Shown: in pieces, positions 8,971-18,481 of the stretch | How the letters are laid out: each line of letters begins with the position of its first letter | How positions within the stretch are numbered: position 1 is the stretch's first letter | Assembly: GCA_022788205.1 (NCBI GenBank) | Contig: JALEVQ010000021.1 | Location: forward strand, 1-64,000 | Direction of reading: 5' to 3' | Source: Robinsoniella sp. | GTDB taxonomy: Bacteria; Bacillota; Clostridia; Lachnospirales; Lachnospiraceae | DNA: 64,000 bases | Notes under the pieces: generated by a model | The model's database searches: none | Seen by the model: only the letters and a program-made list of their open reading frames with translations | What the model was told of the DNA's origin: nothing | Made by a program: the position numbers and the translations under genes

Positions 8971-9353
8971 GAGGATCTGATTTTGGATATGTGAAACAGC
9001 AGATGACATGATAGAACCAAAAATGACAAAAAAACACAAAATATTTCAAAATTGTTAACTAAAAGTTAAAAAGAATAAAAATAAATGTAGAATTGACAAT
9101 AAAGACGAAATATCAAGGAAAATTTGGGGCATAAAATGAATAAAAATAATAAAAATATGAAATAAAATTCATAATAATCGAAGAAAAAAGGGAAAAACAG
9201 GTCAAAAATGACGACAAAAATGACGAAAAATGTCCTAAAAATATTACGAAATTATAAAATATTACTTGACAAAAATGTAAAAAATTAATATAATTGCAAT
9301 ACATGAGGAATGTACGTTACCTCTACTACTTAGAAAGGAAGAGGAAATAAGTG
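8971..9353. other. AT-rich intergenic region
   Basis: A very AT-rich 383-bp stretch with no supported gene. It contains many runs of A and repeated AAAAATGACGA-like words (9205-9240), and the strong promoter at 9266-9294. The A-tract phasing suggests curved DNA or an UP element for that promoter. Confidence 0.6.
9266..9294 (+). promoter_or_regulatory. Consensus sigma-A promoter of the SleB-like hydrolase
   Basis: TTGACA (9266-9271), a 17-bp spacer and TATAAT (9289-9294): both hexamers match the consensus exactly. An A/T-rich upstream region should raise activity further. Confidence 0.85.
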
Positions 9354-10163
9354 ATGCGATTCTTGAAAACGATGTTCCAACATGTATGCCGATATTTTGG
9401 AAATATGAAAAAAACAAGCTGTCGAGTGATAGCAGTCATGATGTCTGTGGTGCTTTGCTGTACTACGCTTGGAGTCTGCCATTTGGTGTTTGGAAATAGC
9501 GGACAAGACACTGTGTATGCGACAAAAAGTGAAGAGTCATCTCAGCATCAGCTTCAGGTAGGTCTTACGGGATTTGTCAGTGGAATCAGCAGTATGGAAG
9601 CTTATTCCCAGGCGACCAGAAAGAAAAATATGCAGAATGCATATGAGAAGATTCTGGTGGGCACGGCAAGTGTAGATAAGAGGACCTTGAATCAGATTGC
9701 AGTTCAGAGATTGTTAGATAATATTTCAGATATCGGAAGTTCAGCAGAACAAGTAGTGGAACAAAACCAAATGGCTTACGAAGATTATTATGCGTTATTG
9801 CAGATCGTAGAAGCCGAAGCGACGGGCCAGGACGTCAAGAGTAAAATTCTTGTCGCCAATGTAGTGCTCAATCGTGTTGCCGATCCTCATTTCCCGGATA
9901 CACCATATGAAGTCATATGGGAGAATGTAGACGGGACGCCACAGTTCTCACCAACGTATGATGGGCGAATCTACACTTGTGAGATCACAGATGAGACCAT
10001 CGAGGCTGTAGGGCGTGCTTTGAGCGGTGAGGATTATTCTCAGGGAGCTCTGTATTTTATTGCCAAGTCGGGTGCAGAAGAACATAATGTGGACTGGTTT
10101 GAGGCAAGTCTGAAAAAATTGTTCGAGTATGACGGGACAGAGTTCTACACATTGGCAGGCTGA
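9354..10163 (+). CDS. SleB/CwlJ-like cell wall hydrolase
   Basis: A 269-residue secreted protein. A basic N-terminus and a hydrophobic segment (VIAVMMSVVLCCTTLGVCHLV) form a signal or anchor. A linker of about 100 residues leads to the Hydrolase_2 (SleB) domain (about residues 135-265), with the conserved VEAEA containing the likely catalytic Glu, NVVLNRV, and the C-terminal ALYF motif. SleB-type enzymes cleave spore cortex or vegetative peptidoglycan. A perfect-consensus sigma-A promoter argues for strong vegetative expression, so a role in growth or division is as likely as germination. GTG 9351 is an alternative start. Confidence 0.85.
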   Translation: MRFLKTMFQHVCRYFGNMKKTSCRVIAVMMSVVLCCTTLGVCHLVFGNSGQDTVYATKSEESSQHQLQVGLTGFVSGISSMEAYSQATRKKNMQNAYEKILVGTASVDKRTLNQIAVQRLLDNISDIGSSAEQVVEQNQMAYEDYYALLQIVEAEATGQDVKSKILVANVVLNRVADPHFPDTPYEVIWENVDGTPQFSPTYDGRIYTCEITDETIEAVGRALSGEDYSQGALYFIAKSGAEEHNVDWFEASLKKLFEYDGTEFYTLAG

Positions 10164-10249
10164 TTGTCCCGAAAGTGATCTTTCACAGAAAAGGACAGAT
10201 GTCACCAAAGCATAAGAAGAAGCGAGCTGAATAAGCTGCTTCGACCACA

Positions 10250-10291
10250 AAAAAGGGCAGCTGCAAAGAAAAGATTGCAACTGCCCTTTTT
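10250..10291 (+). terminator. Terminator after the SleB-like hydrolase
   Basis: AAAAAGGGCAGCTGCAA (10250-10266) pairs with 10275-10291 with one mismatch, around an 8-base loop. A-run and T-run on opposite sides make it bidirectional. Confidence 0.85.
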
Positions 10292-10365
10292 GTGTGATAT
10301 AATGAGCGGAAAATGCGGATGTGCTCTGCAAAAGAAGACGACTTAAAAAGAAAAGGATGAGGAAA

Positions 10366-11853
10366 ATGGAATTATTATACAAAAGTACGAGAAGTGATTC
10401 AGAACCTGTGACAGCATCAAAGGCGATCTTAAAAGGGCTTGCCGATGATGGGGGATTGTTTGTGCCTGAGCAGCTTCCGAAACTGCCATGCTCTGTGGAA
10501 GAACTGGCGAAGATGACTTATCAGGAAGTGGCATATGAGGTGATGAAGGAATTTTTGACTGACTTTACGGAGGAGGAGTTAAAAAATTGTATCGCCAGAG
10601 CATATGACCAGAAATTTGACACCGAAAAGATTGCACCTTTAAAGGAGGCAGACGGAGCATTTTATCTGGAATTGTTCCACGGTGCAACGATTGCTTTCAA
10701 AGATATGGCGCTGTCAATTTTGCCTCATCTGCTGACGACAGCGGCGAAGAAAAATGATGTCAAAAATGAGATCGTGATTCTGACTGCAACATCCGGTGAT
10801 ACAGGAAAAGCGGCGCTGGCAGGATTTGCTGATGTGCCGGGAACACGGATTATCGTCTTTTATCCAAAAAACGGTGTCAGCCCGATTCAGGAAAAACAGA
10901 TGGTGACTCAGAAGGGTGCAAACACGCATGTGGTTGGTATCAGAGGAAACTTTGACGATGCACAGACAGGGGTAAAAAATATTTTCGGGGACAAAGAGCT
11001 TGCGAAAAAAATGGATGAGGCAGGATTCCAGTTTTCTTCCGCAAATTCGATCAACATCGGTCGTCTGGTGCCGCAGGTAGTCTATTATGTCTACGCGTAC
11101 GCACAGCTTTTTGCACAGAACAAAATCAAGGCAGGAGAGCAGATCAATGTGGTAGTGCCGACAGGAAATTTTGGAAATATTCTTGCTGCCTACTATGCAA
11201 AAAATATGGGACTGCCGATCCACAAGCTGATCTGTGCTTCCAATGAGAATAAAGTGCTGTATGATTTCTTTGAGACAGGAATCTATGACAGAAACAGAGA
11301 TTTTATTTTGACTTCTTCACCGTCTATGGATATTCTGATTTCCAGCAATTTGGAGCGTCTGGTCTACAAGATTGCCGGCGCTGATGCAAAGATGGACGCT
11401 GATTTTATGGCTTCTCTGAGCAGAGACGGCAAATATCAGATCACGGATGCGATGAAGGCAGAACTTTCTGATTTCTATGGAAATTATGCAGATGAGAAGG
11501 AAACGGCAGAGGAGATCTCAGATCTGTACCAAAAGACAGGCTATGTGATTGACACACACACTGCAGTCGCATCGAAGGTCTATCGCAAATATAAGAACGA
11601 GGCAAAGGACGAGACATGCACTGTCATCGCTTCCACAGCGAGCCCATATAAATTCACGAGAAGCGTGATGAATGCGATCGATCATAAATACGATGATATG
11701 TCTGATTTTGAACTGGTAGATGAGCTGAGCAAGATTTCAAAGACGGTTGTCCCGAATGCGATTGAGGAGATCAGAACGGCACCAGTACTGCACAACACCG
11801 TTGTAGAAAAAAATGAGATGAAAGCAGCTGTGCTTCGATTCTTAAATATCTAA
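10366..11853 (+). CDS. thrC: Threonine synthase
   Basis: Converts O-phosphohomoserine to threonine with PLP. The 495-residue protein starts with the family N-terminal tag MELLYKSTRS. The PLP-binding Lys is K112 in ATIAFKDMAL, and the phosphate-binding loop is ATSGDTGKAAL. The long form with the inserted Phe/Asn-rich central region is the clostridial and yeast type. ATG 10366 fits the family N-terminus; ATG 10357 is possible. It is a single gene between two terminators, convergent with citrate synthase. No hom or thrB is in the window. Confidence 0.95.
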   Translation: MELLYKSTRSDSEPVTASKAILKGLADDGGLFVPEQLPKLPCSVEELAKMTYQEVAYEVMKEFLTDFTEEELKNCIARAYDQKFDTEKIAPLKEADGAFYLELFHGATIAFKDMALSILPHLLTTAAKKNDVKNEIVILTATSGDTGKAALAGFADVPGTRIIVFYPKNGVSPIQEKQMVTQKGANTHVVGIRGNFDDAQTGVKNIFGDKELAKKMDEAGFQFSSANSINIGRLVPQVVYYVYAYAQLFAQNKIKAGEQINVVVPTGNFGNILAAYYAKNMGLPIHKLICASNENKVLYDFFETGIYDRNRDFILTSSPSMDILISSNLERLVYKIAGADAKMDADFMASLSRDGKYQITDAMKAELSDFYGNYADEKETAEEISDLYQKTGYVIDTHTAVASKVYRKYKNEAKDETCTVIASTASPYKFTRSVMNAIDHKYDDMSDFELVDELSKISKTVVPNAIEEIRTAPVLHNTVVEKNEMKAAVLRFLNI

Positions 11854-11858
11854 AAAAT

Positions 11859-11896
11859 CAGGGGATTGCTGCAAAAGCTTTGACAGCAATCCCCTG
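11859..11896. terminator. Bidirectional terminator between thrC and citrate synthase
   Basis: CAGGGGATTGCTG (11859-11871) pairs perfectly with 11884-11896. On the minus strand the stem is followed by a T-run (complement of AAAAAA at 11853-11857), so it is a full terminator for citrate synthase and a weaker one for thrC. Confidence 0.85.
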
Positions 11897-11985
11897 TTCA
11901 GTTAGCACTCACTTTTTTGAAAATTTCGACGACAAATCCTGTATCCTGTTCTGTCATCATTCCTTACATAAAATTTTCTATGGCT

Positions 11986-13353
11986 TTAAGAGCGCTCATG
12001 AAGTGGAATGTAGGTTCTTCTCTCTGAGACACTCTGGTAAGCAGGACGGATAATTTTTCCGTTGTTTGTCAGTTCTTCGAGACGATGTGCACTCCAGCCG
12101 ACGATACGTGCGATTGCAAAGATTGGTGTATAAAGTTCTGTAGGAAGATCCAGCATACTGTAGACAAAACCACTGTAGAAGTCTACATTCGCGCTGACAC
12201 CTTTGTAGATGCGGCGCTCCTCCCCGATCACGACAGGGGCGAGGCGTTCTACCATGGCATATAGCTTGAATTCCTCGACACGATTCTTTGCCATGGCGAG
12301 CTGTTCTACGAAAGATTTGAAAATATTTGCTCTCGGGTCAGAGAGAGAATAGACGGCATGTCCCATGCCATAGATTAATCCGGCATGGTCAAAGGCTTCT
12401 CTGTTCAGCAGAGCGCGGAGATAATTTTTCACTTGTTCTTCATCATTCCAGTCTTTGATATGCTGTTTCATGTCATCGAACATTTTTACTACTTTGATAT
12501 TTGCACCGCCGTGGCGAGGACCTTTCAGGGATCCCAGGGAAGCAGCTATGACAGAATACGTATCTGTTCCGGAAGAAGTGACGACATGGGTGGTGAAGGA
12601 AGAGTTGTTTCCACCGCCGTGCTCCATGTGCAGCACAAGGGCGAGATCAAGCAGTTTTGCTTCCAACTCGGTGTAACTGCTGTCAGGGCGCAGAATATGA
12701 AGAATATTTTCCGCAGTTGACAGCTCTGGCTTTGGAGAGTGGATGTACAAACTTTGACCATCGTGATAATGGCGATATGCCTGATATCCATACACGGATA
12801 ACATAGGGAAAAGGCTGATCAGCTGCAGACATTGACGCAAGACGTTTGGAATGGAAATATCGTCTGCTCTGTCATCGTAGGAATAAAGAGTGAGGACACT
12901 TCGCGCGAGGGTGTTCATCATATCCTGGCTTGGGGCCTTCATGATGATATCGCGCACAAAACTTGTAGGAAGTGTGCGGTAAGTGGCCAAGAGGTTTTTG
13001 AAATCACGCAGCTCTACTGGATTGGGAAGATTTCCAAAAAGCAGTAAATAGGCAGTCTCTTCATAGCCAAAACGTTTTTCGACCATGAATCCTTTTACGA
13101 TATCTTCGACATTCACACCGCGGTAAAAAAGTTGACCTTCACAGGGAACCATAACACCATCGACTTCTTTTTTTGACTGAACTTCCGAAATTTCGGTCAA
13201 ACCGGCGAGAACGCCTTTTCCGTTGATATCGCGCAGACCGCGTTTCACATCTAATTTTGTATAAAGTTCGGGATCAATCTGATTTGCACGGGTGACATAT
13301 TTTGACAGTGCTAAAATATCGGGGGTAATTTCTGAGAAAGTGTTTGAGTTCAT
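11986..13353 (-). CDS. gltA: Citrate synthase (citrate/2-methylcitrate synthase family)
   Basis: A 455-residue type I-like citrate synthase condensing oxaloacetate and acetyl-CoA. Conserved blocks: HMEHGGGNNSSF, SLKGPRHGGAN and YGMGHAVYSLSDPRA, which hold the active-site histidines, then an Arg-containing C-terminus. I chose ATG at 13353 because GGAGGAGAT lies directly upstream; the longer ATG at 13368 is inside the ribosome binding site. Convergent with thrC, it shares a terminator with it. In an anaerobe this feeds the oxidative branch toward 2-oxoglutarate and glutamate. A 2-methylcitrate role cannot be excluded from sequence alone. Confidence 0.9.
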   Translation of the reverse strand: MNSNTFSEITPDILALSKYVTRANQIDPELYTKLDVKRGLRDINGKGVLAGLTEISEVQSKKEVDGVMVPCEGQLFYRGVNVEDIVKGFMVEKRFGYEETAYLLLFGNLPNPVELRDFKNLLATYRTLPTSFVRDIIMKAPSQDMMNTLARSVLTLYSYDDRADDISIPNVLRQCLQLISLFPMLSVYGYQAYRHYHDGQSLYIHSPKPELSTAENILHILRPDSSYTELEAKLLDLALVLHMEHGGGNNSSFTTHVVTSSGTDTYSVIAASLGSLKGPRHGGANIKVVKMFDDMKQHIKDWNDEEQVKNYLRALLNREAFDHAGLIYGMGHAVYSLSDPRANIFKSFVEQLAMAKNRVEEFKLYAMVERLAPVVIGEERRIYKGVSANVDFYSGFVYSMLDLPTELYTPIFAIARIVGWSAHRLEELTNNGKIIRPAYQSVSERRTYIPLHERS

Positions 13354-13651
13354 GATTATCTCCTCCATTCTTTTTTATCGCTTGCAGCCATCCAGAACTT
13401 GTGAAAAAATGTCTGCATTTTGAGACTTTTGCCATCAAAAGGAGAAAACTTTGCTCACAAAAATATACATTGCTTCGCAAGAAGCTGTGCATGTGAAAAA
13501 AATACTGAATAGTCACAAGCACTTTACATAAGATAAAGTTATTTTTTATCATACCATATTTCTTAAAAAAAAACTAATGAAAAATTTGTGAAAAATGTGT
13601 GATAGCTTTCATCCTTGTGAAAGGATGGATTCTATAAAGGGGGGATGTCGC
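13354..13651. other. Divergent intergenic region, citrate synthase / response regulator
   Basis: About 300 bp, AT-rich between 13530 and 13600, with no supported gene. It must hold both promoters, but I see no clear -35/-10 pair. CATCCTT-GTGA-AAGGATG (13610-13627) is a small hairpin in the response regulator leader. Confidence 0.5.
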
Positions 13652-15175
13652 ATGATTAATGTGATGTTGGTAGACGATGAAGTGCTCGCATTGGAGTACC
13701 TCAAAAATATAATGGAATGGGAAAAACATGGATACTGTATTGTGGGGTGTGTGACAAGCGCAAAAAAAGCGTTGGAGTTATGTGAAAAAACAATGCCCCA
13801 GATTGTGATCTCAGATATCAGGATGCCAGGGATGGATGGACTGGAGCTGGCAAAAAGAATGAAGGAGAAAAATCCAGATATTGTGGTCGTTCTGTTGTCG
13901 GCATATAAGGACTTTGAATATGCTAAGAAAGGGATTGTCTATGGTGTCTCAAACTATCTGCTGAAACATGAGCTGTGTGAGGAGACACTTTTAGATGAAC
14001 TGGAACGCATCAGAGGACAGATTGAGAGGGATGGAAAGCGAAAAAAGATTTATCAGAAATATTTTATGAATCAATTGATCTATAATCAGGCAGCGATGGA
14101 TGAGATGGGTGAGGCAAAGCTTGGAAATCGTCTGTTTTTGGTGATGATTCATAAGAGAAATGGTGTCGTGGACGGAGAGTTTATAGAGGAAGAATGGACT
14201 GCAAAAGAGGCAGAGACGATGGCAGAAGTGGTGGAGAGTGATCTGGACAATAAAATTTTTTATGCCGCAGATGCACAGATTACATCGAACAACAGGATTG
14301 TGTTGTATCGGATTGAGAATACACCGAGTAAATCCACGGTGAATGGTCTGATTGAGCAGAAGAGTACTCAGATTGGCAGCAGACTCAGTGCAATTCCTGA
14401 GTGCCGGTTCAATGTGATCTACAGCTACGAGATCACGCCGGGGGAGATCAGCAGCACATTTCGTGCGATGTCGAAACAGATTCGACATGCCGTTTTCTGG
14501 AAATTGAACAAGTGTTATCCACTTTGCCGGTATCCGGATGAGGAAAAGACCGCTCTGGGGGAGAACATGAAAGAATTGCAGAGAGCACTCTACAGTACGC
14601 ACGAGAATCCGGCAGAGATGGTGCGCGAGATGTTAGAAAACTTGTGGGAGGAGAACAAGATTGAAAACTTCAAATCTGTGATGACGTTTTTAAACAACTT
14701 GATTCGAGAAGTGCAGGAGAAGGAAAAAGTGAATGCAAAGATTTCGGGAAAGAAAAATTATACGACAGAAGAAGTCATCCGATCTTACGAGGCAGTTTTC
14801 CACACTCTGCACAGAGAGGTCTGTGACAGACAGAATACGAATTATTCAAAGCTGGTGTCAGATATGGTGCGATATATAAGGCAAAACTATCAGAAGGAGT
14901 TAAGCCTTGATGTTCTGGGAGAAAAATTTCAGATGAATGGTGTGTATCTGGGGCAGGTTTTTAAAAAAGAAGTCGGAGTCACGTTCCTAAAATATCTGAC
15001 AAACATCCGGATGGAGGAGGCGAAACGGCTTCTTATAGAAGAAAACTGTACCGTTGCACAGACGGCAAGTCTTGTCGGGTATCAGACCAGCCAGTATTTT
15101 AGTCATATCTTTGCCAAAAATGTGGGAAAGACACCACAGGAGTATAAAAATAAAGCATGGAAAGAGAAAAATTGA
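13652..15175 (+). CDS. YesN-type response regulator with AraC DNA-binding domain
   Basis: A 507-residue regulator. The N-terminal receiver domain (1-120) has the acidic pair D8-D9, the phospho-acceptor D55 (VISDIRMPGMDG) and a conserved Lys in LSAYKDFEY. A divergent middle region precedes the C-terminal AraC double helix-turn-helix (about 405-505) with the family ending YFSHIFAKNVGKTPQEYK. ATG 13652 follows GGGGGG and fits the family N-terminus. The kinase gene overlaps its last 19 bases. This YesN/YesM class usually controls carbohydrate use; the secreted GH2 enzyme downstream is the obvious target. Confidence 0.93.
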   Translation: MINVMLVDDEVLALEYLKNIMEWEKHGYCIVGCVTSAKKALELCEKTMPQIVISDIRMPGMDGLELAKRMKEKNPDIVVVLLSAYKDFEYAKKGIVYGVSNYLLKHELCEETLLDELERIRGQIERDGKRKKIYQKYFMNQLIYNQAAMDEMGEAKLGNRLFLVMIHKRNGVVDGEFIEEEWTAKEAETMAEVVESDLDNKIFYAADAQITSNNRIVLYRIENTPSKSTVNGLIEQKSTQIGSRLSAIPECRFNVIYSYEITPGEISSTFRAMSKQIRHAVFWKLNKCYPLCRYPDEEKTALGENMKELQRALYSTHENPAEMVREMLENLWEENKIENFKSVMTFLNNLIREVQEKEKVNAKISGKKNYTTEEVIRSYEAVFHTLHREVCDRQNTNYSKLVSDMVRYIRQNYQKELSLDVLGEKFQMNGVYLGQVFKKEVGVTFLKYLTNIRMEEAKRLLIEENCTVAQTASLVGYQTSQYFSHIFAKNVGKTPQEYKNKAWKEKN

Positions 15176-16956
15176 AAAAAAAGCAGCTCAAATGGAGGAT
15201 CCTTAAGAAAGTTTCATTGATTTTGGTCGCCTTTATGATTTTGAGCACGATCGCAGGATTCTTTTATTTTGAAAATGTCGTTCGGGAACAGAAGGTTTCG
15301 GATGAGTGGACAAAACTTCACCAGGTTTCCAACCAGATTAATTTTATGACAGAGGATATCAAAAAGTTTTCCCAGAGCATTCTTGTGGACAAAGAACTTC
15401 AGGAGTTGTTGGAGATGGACACATTTGAGAGTGAATTTCAGAGACAGAGTGTCTATGATAGGGTGGCAAAGAGACTGGCTTTCTATAATGGACTGCGCAC
15501 CTACATAGACAGCTCGATGCTTCAGATGGAAAATGGTATCTGCTATGGAAACAGCTACACAGAGATTGATGTGAATGATGTGGGAAAAAAGCTGGAGAGT
15601 GAGGAACTGGTACGGTATATAAATGGCGCGGATTATGTATATTCGGATCCTTATGACAATGAAAGAGGAGACAAAACGGTTGTCTGTTATCAGATGAAAA
15701 TGTGGGACAAATATCATTTTGGAACCTTGAAGGCGACGCTGTATCTGGATATTGATCTGGAGTATTTCCTGGAACAGATCCGCACATACAGCGAGGCATA
15801 TGACAATGTATGCCTTCTGGGAAATGACCAGAAAATTTTGTATGAGCAGGAATCGGATGGTCTGATCCAGAAATATCTGAGAGAAGGGGGAAGCATTGGC
15901 GAGGATGGGTGCATTAAGATCGACGGCGGATATCTGATCTGCGACTCGATTAATGCGGCTGGCTGGAAGCTGTGCACGATGATTACAAATCAGTATCTGT
16001 GGCAGAAAACCAGTTTTGTCTTGGAATTTTTCGTGCTGTCTTTTTTGGTTTTTACAGGGCTGATTTTGCTGTTTCTGTTTAAGACGATGGACAATATCAC
16101 TCAGCCTGTGACACGATTGTCAAGACAGATGGAAAAGATCGAATATGGAAAATTTGAGATGATCGAGACGGTTCATACGGGAGATGAGATTGAGACACTG
16201 TATGAATGTTTTCAAAATATGCTCTGTGAAATTCAAAAGGGTGCAGAGGAACGCCTGCAGCATGAGAGGCAGAAAAAAGAAATGCAGTTTGATCTGATGC
16301 TCTCTCAGATTCATCCTCACTATCTCTACAATGTGTTAAACACGGTTGTGTATCTTGCGTGTGCAAAGAGAGACAAAGATGTGGTAAAGATTGTCCATTC
16401 GCTGATTTACACTCTCCAGGAAACGTTAAATGTGGGGGAGAGGAGCATAGAGACAACGGTGGAAAAAGAATTAGAGCTGACAAAATGTTATCTTGTCATT
16501 CAGGGGTACCGTTATCCCGACATGTACACGGTGGAGATGGAGTGCCCGGAGGAGTTGAAGGAGTGCCTTGTCCCAAAGACGATCATCCAGCCGCTTGTGG
16601 AAAATGCGATTCTGCATGGAATTTTGCCCCGGGAACAGCAGGGCAGCATTTTGGTCCGGCTTTTTGATCAGGATGGGGAATTGCAGATTGTGGTTGAGGA
16701 TGACGGGGAAGGAATCGATGAAGAGTGTCTCGGACGTTTTTACAGAGGAGAAGAGATTCACCCAGAGAAAAAAGAGAGAAAACATATCGGTATCAGCAAT
16801 GTGCGGGATCGCATCCGATATCTGTATGGAGAACCTTATGGCATGGAAATCAGAAGAAAAGAAGAGAGGGGAACGGTGGTTGTTCTGCGCCTGCCGATGG
16901 TCAGAGCAAAAAAAGAGGAAGCACTGCCAGAAGGTCTGGGAGGTGAAAAGGCGTGA
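15157..16956 (+). CDS. YesM-type sensor histidine kinase
   Basis: A 599-residue membrane kinase. A first membrane helix (about 14-36), an extracellular sensor domain of roughly 250 residues, a second helix (about 288-310) and a HAMP linker lead to the His_kinase region with QIHPHYLYNVLN (probable phospho-His H388) and an ATPase domain with the N-box LVENAILHG and the G-box GIGISNVRDRI-like sequence (HIGISNVRDRIRYLYG). It overlaps the response regulator by 19 bases and the solute-binding protein by 4. The sensor domain shows no family I can name; it may detect the sugar directly or through the solute-binding protein. Confidence 0.93.
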   Translation: MEREKLKKKQLKWRILKKVSLILVAFMILSTIAGFFYFENVVREQKVSDEWTKLHQVSNQINFMTEDIKKFSQSILVDKELQELLEMDTFESEFQRQSVYDRVAKRLAFYNGLRTYIDSSMLQMENGICYGNSYTEIDVNDVGKKLESEELVRYINGADYVYSDPYDNERGDKTVVCYQMKMWDKYHFGTLKATLYLDIDLEYFLEQIRTYSEAYDNVCLLGNDQKILYEQESDGLIQKYLREGGSIGEDGCIKIDGGYLICDSINAAGWKLCTMITNQYLWQKTSFVLEFFVLSFLVFTGLILLFLFKTMDNITQPVTRLSRQMEKIEYGKFEMIETVHTGDEIETLYECFQNMLCEIQKGAEERLQHERQKKEMQFDLMLSQIHPHYLYNVLNTVVYLACAKRDKDVVKIVHSLIYTLQETLNVGERSIETTVEKELELTKCYLVIQGYRYPDMYTVEMECPEELKECLVPKTIIQPLVENAILHGILPREQQGSILVRLFDQDGELQIVVEDDGEGIDEECLGRFYRGEEIHPEKKERKHIGISNVRDRIRYLYGEPYGMEIRRKEERGTVVVLRLPMVRAKKEEALPEGLGGEKA

Positions 16957-18359
16957 AAAAGAGAGAAGATCAAAACAGGATAGAAAGAGCAGGTTGCTTC
17001 TCAAAATATGCTGTTAAAATAGCGGGATTGTCGGCGATAGTCTGTCTGATGACAGGAGAGTATGCCAATCCGAGCAGTGCCTTGGAACCAGACGAGGCTC
17101 AGTGGGAGACAGCCTCTGATTCTGAGGCAGTTCCGGACTATGATAAGCCTCTGCCGAGTGACTATGAGGGCACTTTGACCATGTGGGGCTGGGATGATGA
17201 ATATTATCGGACGATCACAGACGCATTTCTCAAATATTATCCGAATGTGACGTTTGAATATGTCTCTCTTCAGAACAGGGATCTGGTGCAGAGATATGAG
17301 ACAGAGCTGGTGCTGGGAGGAGAGCTGCCGGATATTGCATGGGCGGTGGTGGATTCCCGCGGCGAGGCATTTGAGCTGGATATGTGGGAACATCTGGACG
17401 AGGAGCCGTATCATTTTGAACTTGAAGAAGTTTATGATTATCTGCATCCTCATCTCGTCAATTCGAAGGGAAACGTATGCGGGATTGAGCAGTCACTCTC
17501 GCCGGCAGGGCTTGCCTACCGCAGAGACCTCGCGAAACAGTACCTAGGTACCGATGATCCGAGAGAGCTGGAGGAAATGATGCCTGACTGGCAATCGTTC
17601 ATCGAGAAAGGAAAAGAAGTATACGAAAAGAGCGGCGGCGAGGTTTATATGTGGTCTGGTCTTGGCGATGTCCGCCAGTTTTTACAGGAGCAGCAGGAAA
17701 AAGCATGGACAGATGGAAATACCATTGATGTGGAAGGTACTTTCGGAAAATCGATCCGGCTGGTGTGTGAGTTCCGCGATGAGCATATTTCAGACAATCT
17801 GATTTCCTGGACGCCATCGTGGAATGCGTCGTTTGAGGAGGACCACCATATTTTTACGGCATGTGCGTCATGGTCTGTCCGGTATACGATTGAAACGTAC
17901 GATACGGAAGGTGGAAGTACAGGGCGCTGGGGACTGATGAGTGCTCCTGAGGGAAACGCAAACTGGGGAGGGACCGCCATGGGAATCACAAAGACGTGTA
18001 AGGACAAACGTCTTGCATGGGAATTTCTTCGCTTTGCCACGTTGTCCACCGAAGGTGCAGAGGCTTTGAACTCTATGGGACTTATGACTGCGGCAAAAAG
18101 ACCGTATGAGGAAGAGCCAGAGCTGAAAAGTTATCAGAGCGGATGGTTCGGAGATCAGGATATCGGGGCATACTATATGGACAACATCCTGCCAAACATC
18201 AAGACGAGAAACTTGACGCCGGAGGATAATGTGATTCATGACAGACTCAGCTTAATTTTGAATGTGATCAACAAGGATCGCACTTTGACGGCAGATGAGG
18301 CACTCGACATCCTGCGGGAGGAACTTAAAAGAGAACTGCCAGATTTTACGGTGTATTGA
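16953..18359 (+). CDS. Extracellular solute-binding protein, probable sensor partner
   Basis: A 468-residue family 1 sugar-binding protein, starting at GTG 16953 within the kinase stop, behind GGGAGGTG. A hydrophobic segment near residue 25 (VKIAGLSAIVCLMTG) anchors or exports it, but there is no good lipobox. The mature part begins with an acidic linker, then the typical opening GTLTMWGWDDEYYRTITDAFLKYYPNVTFE, and a C-terminal WEFLRFATLSTEGAEALNSMG motif. There is no permease or ATPase nearby, so it does not look like part of a transporter. Cotranscription with the kinase suggests it presents a sugar to the sensor domain. Confidence 0.85.
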   Translation: MKKREDQNRIERAGCFSKYAVKIAGLSAIVCLMTGEYANPSSALEPDEAQWETASDSEAVPDYDKPLPSDYEGTLTMWGWDDEYYRTITDAFLKYYPNVTFEYVSLQNRDLVQRYETELVLGGELPDIAWAVVDSRGEAFELDMWEHLDEEPYHFELEEVYDYLHPHLVNSKGNVCGIEQSLSPAGLAYRRDLAKQYLGTDDPRELEEMMPDWQSFIEKGKEVYEKSGGEVYMWSGLGDVRQFLQEQQEKAWTDGNTIDVEGTFGKSIRLVCEFRDEHISDNLISWTPSWNASFEEDHHIFTACASWSVRYTIETYDTEGGSTGRWGLMSAPEGNANWGGTAMGITKTCKDKRLAWEFLRFATLSTEGAEALNSMGLMTAAKRPYEEEPELKSYQSGWFGDQDIGAYYMDNILPNIKTRNLTPEDNVIHDRLSLILNVINKDRTLTADEALDILREELKRELPDFTVY

Positions 18360-18365
18360 GAAAAA

Positions 18366-18434
18366 CTATAGAATGAAAACAAATTCTATAGAATGTACTC
18401 TCGCGGCAAAAAAAGAAAAATGATAGTCTATATT
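18366..18434 (+). promoter_or_regulatory. Activator-type promoter of the GH2 gene with direct repeats
   Basis: CTATAGAATG occurs at 18366-18375 and again at 18386-18395, exactly 20 bp apart, two helical turns in the same orientation. It is followed by a poor -35 (GCAAAA, 18406-18411) and a good -10 (TATATT, 18429-18434) at 17-bp spacing. AraC-family proteins bind such phased direct repeats next to weak -35 elements. The likely regulator is the YesN-type protein encoded at 13652-15175. Confidence 0.65.
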
Positions 18435-18481
18435 ACACCAAAGATTTCCATATGAGTGAAAAGAAAGGATGTAAAAGGGCT

